Positions 58,918 to 64,000 of a stretch of 64,000 bases of DNA are shown here, piece after piece. Location of the stretch: positions 28,486 to 92,485 of the forward strand of contig JANQQF010000167.1 in the NCBI GenBank assembly GCA_028285035.1, written 5' to 3'. The number at the start of each line of letters is the position of its first letter. The stretch's first letter is position 1. Below the pieces are notes generated by a model that saw nothing but the letters and a program-made list of their open reading frames with translations, was not told where the DNA came from and did no database searches. Position numbers and translations under genes: made by a program. Source of the stretch: Phycisphaerae bacterium. GTDB taxonomy: Bacteria; Chloroflexota; Anaerolineae; 4572-78; J111.

Positions 58918-59661
58918 ATGAACAACAAAACAACAACTATTGACAACCAAATACAGTTTTATGTTGACTCACCGTTCAACGCTGAAACGGACTTTTCAAA
59001 CCTTAATCAATACTTTGCTACAAATTCATTGGAAGTGCGCTTGCAGTGGAGCCTGGAAACCTTTAGTGACCAGGTGGCTCAAGTGACCAGCTTTGGGCCG
59101 ACGGGTATGGTCATTTTGGCGCATCTGGCTCGTTTGGCTCCTGGCAGTCGGGTGATTACCATCGACACAGAGCTATTGTTTGAGGAAACATACGCCTTAT
59201 GGGAGACCGTCCAAGAACGATTTCCCATCCATCTCGACATTCGTCAGACCCCGTTGACTCTGAAAGGACAGGCTGAGTTGTATAGCCCCAATTTGTGGCA
59301 GACCAACCCCGATTTGTGTTGTCATTTGCGGAAGGTGATCCCGCAGCAAGTGCTTTTGGCCGGGCTGGATGGCTGGATTACCGGTTTGCGCCGCGACCAA
59401 TCTCCGACCCGAGCCAAACTTCCGTTTATCGAGTGGGATAAGCGTAGCGGGTTGGTTAAGCTCAACCCGCTGGCCGATTGGAGCCGAGGGCAGGTGTGGA
59501 AATATATTTTAGAATACAATCTGCCCTACAATCCCTTGCACGATCAAGGCTACGCCAGCATCGGCTGCACCCCCTGCACCCGACCGACAACTAACGAATC
59601 TGACGAACGTTCCGGGCGATGGCAAGGCTCGCAAAAAACCGAGTGTGGAATTCATCTGTAA
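58918..59661 (+). CDS. cysH: Adenylyl-/phosphoadenylylsulfate reductase (CysH)
   Basis: A 247-residue thioredoxin-dependent reductase producing sulfite. Cys134-Cys135 (DLCCHLRK) and Cys217-x2-Cys220 (GCTPCTRP) are the four [4Fe-4S] ligands, which indicates use of APS rather than PAPS. The catalytic Cys243 is in the C-terminal ECGIHL. Other motifs are VITIDTELLFEETYALW and GLRRDQSPTR. The ATG at 58918 has GGAGG nine bases upstream, chosen over a frame start at 58888 that would overlap DUF4202. Assimilatory role in the cytosol. Confidence 0.93.
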   Translation: MNNKTTTIDNQIQFYVDSPFNAETDFSNLNQYFATNSLEVRLQWSLETFSDQVAQVTSFGPTGMVILAHLARLAPGSRVITIDTELLFEETYALWETVQERFPIHLDIRQTPLTLKGQAELYSPNLWQTNPDLCCHLRKVIPQQVLLAGLDGWITGLRRDQSPTRAKLPFIEWDKRSGLVKLNPLADWSRGQVWKYILEYNLPYNPLHDQGYASIGCTPCTRPTTNESDERSGRWQGSQKTECGIHL

Positions 59662-59727
59662 CAAAGTAACAAGGTAGCAGAGTAGCAAGGTCACAAGAGA
59701 AAGAGCTGTTACCCTGCTACTTTGTTA
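59659..59727. repeat. Imperfect inverted repeat TAACAAAGTA...
   Basis: TAACAAAGTAACAAGGTAGCA and the reverse complement of TGTTACCCTGCTACTTTGTTA match at 18 of 21 positions. The internal part repeats AGTAGCAAGGTCACAAG. It separates cysH from the siroheme synthase gene and may act as a terminator-like structure or repeat. Confidence 0.55.
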
Positions 59728-59794
59728 TTGGTCGTTGGTCCTTCTACTTCAAATTGACTGATGTTTGTAAACGAACATAAACACGGAGACACAT

Positions 59795-60460
59795 ATGAAA
59801 ACCTATCCAGTTAATCTGGTGTTAAATGATCGATTGGTTGTCCTCGTTGGGGCAGGAAATGAGATTTCGCGGAAGATTGCAGGCTTGTTGGAGGTGAATG
59901 CCCGAATTCGGGTGATCGCACCTGAGGCTCACCCTATTATCCAAAATGCCACTCAAGCCGGACAGCTTGAGTGGCTACAGCGTAAATTTCAGCCGGGAGA
60001 TTTGACCGGTGCCTTTATGATCATTACAGCCACGGGAGACCCTAAGGTGAATGATGCGGTGTGGATCGAGTCGCAGCAGAATGGGCAGCTGTGCAATGTG
60101 ATGGATGTCATTCCGCAATGTAACTTTTATGCGGCCTCGGTCGTACGACAAGGCCTACTCACCCTGGCGATTGGCACAGGCGGTGCGGCTCCCGCTTTAG
60201 CGGCGACCCTCCGTAAACGGTTCGAAAAAGGCTTTGGCCCTGAGTACGCCGAGTTTCTGGAGTACGCTCAATCTATCCGCCCCATCGTTGCTGCGCGTAT
60301 CCCTACTTTCAAGCTGCGGGCCGAGTTTTGGTATGAACTGATTGAAGGCAATGCCGTTGTCCTTCTTCGGGCTGGTCAGCGGGCATTGTTTGAGGCCAAG
60401 GTTGAGGTGCTGCTGGCGCATTACGAGGCCGAGGGAAAGAAGGAAATAGTTTTAGTGTAA
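59795..60460 (+). CDS. Precorrin-2 dehydrogenase / sirohydrochlorin ferrochelatase (siroheme synthase)
   Basis: A 221-residue Met8p/CysG N-terminal-type protein. LVVLVGAGNEISRKIAGLLE is the NAD-binding glycine-rich loop, ATGDPKVNDAV and NFYAASVVRQGLLTLAIGTGGAAPALAATLRKRFE match the catalytic/dimerisation parts of siroheme synthase. It oxidises precorrin-2 and inserts Fe2+ to give siroheme, the cofactor of the sulfite reductase five genes upstream in the same direction. No uroporphyrinogen methyltransferase domain is present. Confidence 0.9.
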   Translation: MKTYPVNLVLNDRLVVLVGAGNEISRKIAGLLEVNARIRVIAPEAHPIIQNATQAGQLEWLQRKFQPGDLTGAFMIITATGDPKVNDAVWIESQQNGQLCNVMDVIPQCNFYAASVVRQGLLTLAIGTGGAAPALAATLRKRFEKGFGPEYAEFLEYAQSIRPIVAARIPTFKLRAEFWYELIEGNAVVLLRAGQRALFEAKVEVLLAHYEAEGKKEIVLV

Positions 60461-60664
60461 TGGTTGTTTGGAAGGATGGAAGATTGGAAGGCTAGAAAAT
60501 GGGGTTACATCGACTTTCTGATCTTTCATCCGTAGCTGTAAGCTTGGTTTAGTACAAAAAATCTTGGCTGTCCCCACAAATTGTAAGAACCTCTCTATTT
60601 TCTTATACTACAACTCATTCTTTGGTAACAAAGTAAGATAACACTTCATGATAAGAGGTGATCT

Positions 60665-61714
60665 TTGTCTACAAACTTACCGGCCCCCCTTAATCCATTT
60701 CCCGTTTTTGTCCCATATACTGTCCGAAGCGATCTCTATCAACTCGGCAAACCGGCGTATGGACAGGTGGAGGATACAGTTTTTCGCATCGACTCCGAGT
60801 ATCCGATCGACACAGCCGAGCGGTTGCGTATTCTGCAAGAGCACCCAGAACACAGTCGACTCTATCTCACCGATGATTTGGAAAATCTGATTGAATGTTT
60901 GTGGGACTTAGCGGCTTATATTGCGATAGATCAGCCGCAGTATGCTGTATTTGCTGATGGTCGGTTTCAATCGAAATTGTTGGGAATATCATTAGGACAA
61001 GATTATCGGCTTTCCTTTGCCCCTAATCAAGCAAAATTTCCTGATCTGGGCGAACGATGTTATGTGCATCTCGAATCGCTCACGACCTTTGAGCGTTTGA
61101 GCGACTTACTGACTCTCAGTGTGCAAGAGGATTTATTTATCGGGAAAGTGTTGGATGAGGCACCGAAGGATGGTCAAGCGGGAGATATTATGGAATGGAT
61201 GTTGGTTGCGTTTCCCAGCCACTGGAGCCCGCAAAGTAAGATTGGCTTGAGCTTTGCTGGGGTGCACGCGCCGATCCCCAATAATGAACGATTGATTGGG
61301 GCGGCCAATAAATTGGTCAAAGCGATGTCCACCAGAGGGCCATTTATGCGTTACAACTGGACCTTTTCTACGCACCACCTCAGCCGAAATCCAGCCTTGA
61401 CCGAACGGTATGCTGCAGACGCCAGTTATCTCTTTGATACGCCGGATCGAGAAACCTTTATGGATCGCCTCTACTTTCGCACCGAGCGACAAACCTTTGT
61501 GCCCTTCCCCAGATATCAACGCTACCTCTTCACCATTCATACCTATCTCAACCAAATTCACCAGGCCTTAAACACGCCAGAACGGTGGGACACGATGATG
61601 GCAGCGATGGAGACCGTTCCAGCAAACGTGCTTGAACATCGGCGTAACCTAGGTAAAATCATTGCCACCCTGTCGTGGTGGAATGAGCAACACAATCGAT
61701 CAGAGCCTACTTAA
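60665..61714 (+). CDS. DUF3445 heme-dependent oxidative N-demethylase-like protein
   Basis: A 349-residue protein with the DUF3445 pattern: MLVAFPSHWSPQSKIGLSFAGVHAPIPN, MRYNWTF with the Arg/Trp pair, LYFRTERQTFVPFPRYQRYLFTIHTYLNQI. In characterised relatives (HODM) heme-dependent oxidation removes an N-methyl group from dimethylamine. The start is TTG at 60665 with GAGGTGATC upstream. It stands alone, after a 200-base gap without a gene, and before the aminotransferase operon. Substrate not known. Confidence 0.85.
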   Translation: MSTNLPAPLNPFPVFVPYTVRSDLYQLGKPAYGQVEDTVFRIDSEYPIDTAERLRILQEHPEHSRLYLTDDLENLIECLWDLAAYIAIDQPQYAVFADGRFQSKLLGISLGQDYRLSFAPNQAKFPDLGERCYVHLESLTTFERLSDLLTLSVQEDLFIGKVLDEAPKDGQAGDIMEWMLVAFPSHWSPQSKIGLSFAGVHAPIPNNERLIGAANKLVKAMSTRGPFMRYNWTFSTHHLSRNPALTERYAADASYLFDTPDRETFMDRLYFRTERQTFVPFPRYQRYLFTIHTYLNQIHQALNTPERWDTMMAAMETVPANVLEHRRNLGKIIATLSWWNEQHNRSEPT

Positions 61715-61727
61715 AAGGTATAAATCG

Positions 61728-61805
61728 TCCATAGATCGAGACAGATTACCACAGATAAAATCAAAAATAAATATCTATCTCTAAACATCTGTGTGAATCT
61801 ATGGA
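61728..61805. repeat. Inverted repeat TCCATAGAT...ATCTATGGA
   Basis: TCCATAGAT (61728-61736) and ATCTATGGA (61797-61805) pair, with inner CAGATTACCACAGAT and ATCTGTGTGAATCT. The region between the DUF3445 stop and the aminotransferase contains nothing else. Confidence 0.5.
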
Positions 61806-61863
61806 TGAAGGAAGTTTTTAATTATTTTTAGGCCGCAAACAAAATCAGGTGGAGGTGATACTT

Positions 61864-62769
61864 ATGGGAAATGAAAATCCATTTGCGGGTGGCTGTGCTT
61901 GGATTGAAGGGGAGTATGTGCCTATTCAGGAGGCTCGTATTCCCATTTTAGATATGGGCTTCTTGCGGTCAGATGTCACGTACGACGTAGTAGGTACCTG
62001 GAGTGGCAACTTCTTCCGGCTGGATGAGCATATGGCTCGGTTTCAGCGGAGTTGGGAAAAGCTGTACATGAGTCCACCGCTATCACCAGAAGAGATGCGC
62101 GACGTATTGTTTGAGTGTGTGCGCCGCTCCGAGTTACAAAATGCGTATGTCTGTATGATCGTTTCACGAGGGATTGCCCCGAAAGGATCGCGTGATCCAC
62201 GCCTCTTCAACAATCGTTTTTATGCTTTCGCCATTCCGTTTATGTGGATTTTGCCTTTTGACCAGCACGAAGAAGGACTTCATCTCATTTTAGCAGAACA
62301 TACTATTCGTATTCCGAGTAATGCTGTTGATCCAACGGTGAAAAATTTTCACTGGGGTGATTTGATTCGTGGTTTATACGAAGCCTATGACTTGGGTGGA
62401 CAAAATGTTATTTTGTGTGATGTTGAGGGTAATGTGACCGAGGGGGCAGGCTTTAATATCTTTGCTTTACACAATGGTGAACTCTACACACCAGAGGCTG
62501 GTGTTTTGGAGGGTATAACACGGCAAACAACAATCGACTTGGCGAAAGAGATGGGGGTCGCGACCTATAAAATTACAATGAAGCCTGAGTTTTTGTTTGC
62601 AGCCGAGGAACTCTTTCTCACGACTACAGCTGGGGGGATTGTGCCCGTCACAAAATTAAATGATCACGTTGTTGGAAATGGCCGGGCCGGTGAACTGACG
62701 ATGCAACTGCATCGGCAATATTGGGCCGAACACGAGAGTGGGCGATGGGCGACGCCGATTGAGTATTAA
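61864..62769 (+). CDS. Class IV PLP aminotransferase, (R)-amine transaminase-like
   Basis: A 301-residue fold-IV PLP enzyme. The PLP lysine is Lys160 in VDPTVKNFHWGDLIRGLYEA. MGFLRSDVTYDVVGTWSGNFFRLDEHM, GITRQTTIDLA and TTTAGGIVPV complete the pattern. The motifs RSDVTY, VDPxVKNFxWGDLIR and a C-terminal TPIEY match fungal/bacterial (R)-selective amine transaminases more closely than branched-chain or D-alanine aminotransferases, where YxE or RxR patterns differ. The ATG at 61864 has GGAGGTGAT five bases upstream. It heads an operon with VOC and FAH genes, suggesting amine or branched-acid catabolism. Confidence 0.85.
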   Translation: MGNENPFAGGCAWIEGEYVPIQEARIPILDMGFLRSDVTYDVVGTWSGNFFRLDEHMARFQRSWEKLYMSPPLSPEEMRDVLFECVRRSELQNAYVCMIVSRGIAPKGSRDPRLFNNRFYAFAIPFMWILPFDQHEEGLHLILAEHTIRIPSNAVDPTVKNFHWGDLIRGLYEAYDLGGQNVILCDVEGNVTEGAGFNIFALHNGELYTPEAGVLEGITRQTTIDLAKEMGVATYKITMKPEFLFAAEELFLTTTAGGIVPVTKLNDHVVGNGRAGELTMQLHRQYWAEHESGRWATPIEY

Positions 62770-62771
62770 GT

Positions 62772-63260
62772 ATGACTGGAAAAATTGTCGGTTTTCATCA
62801 TCCCGGCTTGGTTGTGCCTGATTTAGAACAGGCTCGCACCTTTTATTGCGAGGTCTTTGAATTTGAGGTGCTGAAATATATTGGTTGGGATGGAACTGAG
62901 GTGGAGTGGCCGGATAAAATTATTGGCCTACCTAATTCGGTGGCCAAGGGGGTCCAACTCAAAGGGAAGAATGGCTTTTTGGAGCTGTTTGAATATCAAC
63001 AGCCCCCACCCACCGATAATCCTGCTCAGCGACAAGCCAGCGATTTTGGCATTCGTCATTTGGCCTTTCAAGTGATTGACATCCAAGCAATTTATGATCG
63101 CTTTCTTGCTGCTGGGGGTACCTCCCACAGTAAGCCATTCCCCGTTGGTCAGGCCATCGCCCTCTACTGCCGCGATCCGTTTGGCAATATCATCGAGTTG
63201 CTCGAGTTTATCGAAGATAAAGCTGGGTTTGATTTATATTACCAGAAGCTCCTGAGATAG
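62772..63260 (+). CDS. VOC family protein (glyoxalase/dioxygenase fold)
   Basis: A 162-residue vicinal oxygen chelate protein. GFHHPGLVVPDLEQARTFYCEVFEFEV is the N-terminal beta-alpha-beta motif, FLELFEYQQPP holds a metal-binding Glu, FGIRHLAFQVIDIQAIYDRFLAAGG the second module with His, and YCRDPFGNIIELLEF the last metal Glu. Lactoylglutathione lyase-like or an isomerase/dioxygenase; the substrate is unknown. It starts two bases after the aminotransferase stop and precedes an FAH gene. Confidence 0.9.
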   Translation: MTGKIVGFHHPGLVVPDLEQARTFYCEVFEFEVLKYIGWDGTEVEWPDKIIGLPNSVAKGVQLKGKNGFLELFEYQQPPPTDNPAQRQASDFGIRHLAFQVIDIQAIYDRFLAAGGTSHSKPFPVGQAIALYCRDPFGNIIELLEFIEDKAGFDLYYQKLLR

Positions 63261-63274
63261 ATTATCCTCAATTA

Positions 63275-63859
63275 GTGATTGCTGTTGGCCTGAACTACCG
63301 TAGTCACTCCGGCTCTGCGGGCGCGGCTGCACCTGGTTTGTTTGCCAAATTCCCTAGTTCGTTAACAGGCCCGGACGCGCCAATTTGGATGTTTCCTGAT
63401 GCAACTGATCTTCACTACGAAGGTGAGTTGGTGGTGGTGACGGGGAAACAGGCCCAGAATATCTCGATTGACGAAGCACCCAATTACATTTTGGGAGTAA
63501 CTGCGGGGAATGATGTTACAGAACGGGTGTGGCAACGCTCTGACTTGCAATGGATTCGAGGGAAGGCCTCCGACAGCTTTGCCCCAGCTGGCCCGTATAT
63601 TGCTACTGGACTGAATTACAATGATTTATTGGTGGAAACGCGGGTGAATGGCGAGACTCGCCAATCCGAAAGGACGGCCAGTTTGATCCACAGTGTTGAC
63701 GACATCGTCAGTTATGTCAGCCAATATATCACCCTTGAACCCGGCGATCTCATCTATACGGGCACCCCCGGCAGCACCCAAGCGATGGAGGTCGGGGATG
63801 TGGTTGAAGTTGAGGGTGTGGGAATTTTGCGTAATACGGTGACTGAGCGAGGGCAATAG
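63275..63859 (+). CDS. Fumarylacetoacetate hydrolase (FAH) family protein
   Basis: A 194-residue FAH-fold protein. GLNYRSH near the N-terminus is the typical GxNYxxH. Metal-binding acids are in HYEGELVVV (ExE) and the Asp in AGNDVTERVWQ; the GKASDSFAPAGP and TGTPGS segments complete the signature. The GTG at 63275 is the likely start, 14 bases after the VOC stop; no ATG is available. It is slightly short for the family, which often has a 50-residue N-terminal subdomain, but all active-site elements are present. Probably hydrolyses or decarboxylates a beta-diketo or 2-oxo acid made by the upstream enzymes. Confidence 0.88.
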   Translation: MIAVGLNYRSHSGSAGAAAPGLFAKFPSSLTGPDAPIWMFPDATDLHYEGELVVVTGKQAQNISIDEAPNYILGVTAGNDVTERVWQRSDLQWIRGKASDSFAPAGPYIATGLNYNDLLVETRVNGETRQSERTASLIHSVDDIVSYVSQYITLEPGDLIYTGTPGSTQAMEVGDVVEVEGVGILRNTVTERGQ

Positions 63860-64000
63860 ATGTTTAGGACTGCTTGAATAGTTTGTCAGCTAGTTTATTC
63901 CCTTCATCCCCTAGCCCCTTCTTGTCACACGTCAATAGAACGTGTGCGAGTTAGTAACAAAAGCATCAATAGATTGTGTTGAACCTTAACAAATAAAGCA
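63860..64000. other. Non-coding end of window
   Basis: No reading frame of note. A fragment of the CCCTCACCCC repeat (CATCCCCTAGCCCCTT, about 63904-63920) and a short inverted repeat (CACACGT / ACGTGTG, about 63926-63947) are visible. Confidence 0.4.

Overview
The window reads as a chromosomal segment of a Chloroflexota (probably Anaerolineae-like) bacterium. This is inferred from gene content: a ROK repressor with a perfect TTTATTAAAT-type palindrome, LTD/DUF11-rich secreted proteins ending in a YLP-x-x-VK tail, a DUF4202 gene inside an assimilatory sulfur operon, an FHA-ABCG transporter, and many short palindromic intergenic repeats. No 16S rRNA, tRNA, phage, transposase or CRISPR array was seen. 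Coding density is high and most intergenic gaps carry hairpins or repeat elements.

Region by region. 1-6.4 kb (minus strand): an NDP-forming acyl-CoA synthetase (cut by the left edge) with an acyl-CoA dehydrogenase under a clear promoter with a possible operator, an SDR, and a Rieske oxygenase translationally coupled to a glutamine-synthetase-like ligase. 6.7-9 kb: an Lrp-type regulator divergent from a methionine-gamma-lyase/cystathionine-gamma-synthase-like PLP enzyme, then a GNAT. 9-18 kb: a transporter-HEAT-cNMP fusion, DinB and SRPBCC proteins, and a zinc-ribbon/FHA/FHA/ABCG transporter coupled to a membrane-anchored subtilase. 18-21.8 kb: a methyltransferase/membrane protein pair, a pterin-dependent methyltransferase and a DUF3048 lipoprotein. 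21.8-27.2 kb: a livHMGF branched-chain amino acid ABC operon without its binding protein. 27.5-37.7 kb: a LysM protein, a small CxxC protein, a 2363-residue ExeM/NucH-like secreted nuclease and a choice-of-anchor A protein sharing the nuclease's C-terminal module. 37.8-45.3 kb: CYTH, quinone reductase, methyltransferase and YdeI genes, a MerR-controlled SRPBCC-SRPBCC-tautomerase operon, an esterase and two small proteins. 45.4-54.9 kb: a ROK regulator, LLM monooxygenase, aldo/keto reductase, amphi-Trp protein, a deiodinase-like selenoprotein, nitroreductase, AraC regulator, SDR and P450. 54.9-60.5 kb: an assimilatory sulfate reduction operon (sulfite reductase, unknown protein, DUF4202, APS/PAPS reductase, siroheme synthase) behind a long attenuator-like leader. 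60.6-63.9 kb: a DUF3445 heme N-demethylase-like gene and an (R)-amine-transaminase-like / VOC / FAH operon.

The two most noteworthy observations are an in-frame UGA in a deiodinase-family gene at 49586-50353 (minus), followed by a hairpin fitting the bacterial SECIS model, and a leader at about 54958-55227 that can form mutually exclusive anti-antiterminator, antiterminator and terminator helices directly before the sulfite reductase ribosome-binding site. All structural and family calls were made by eye from sequence, without database searches or folding software.
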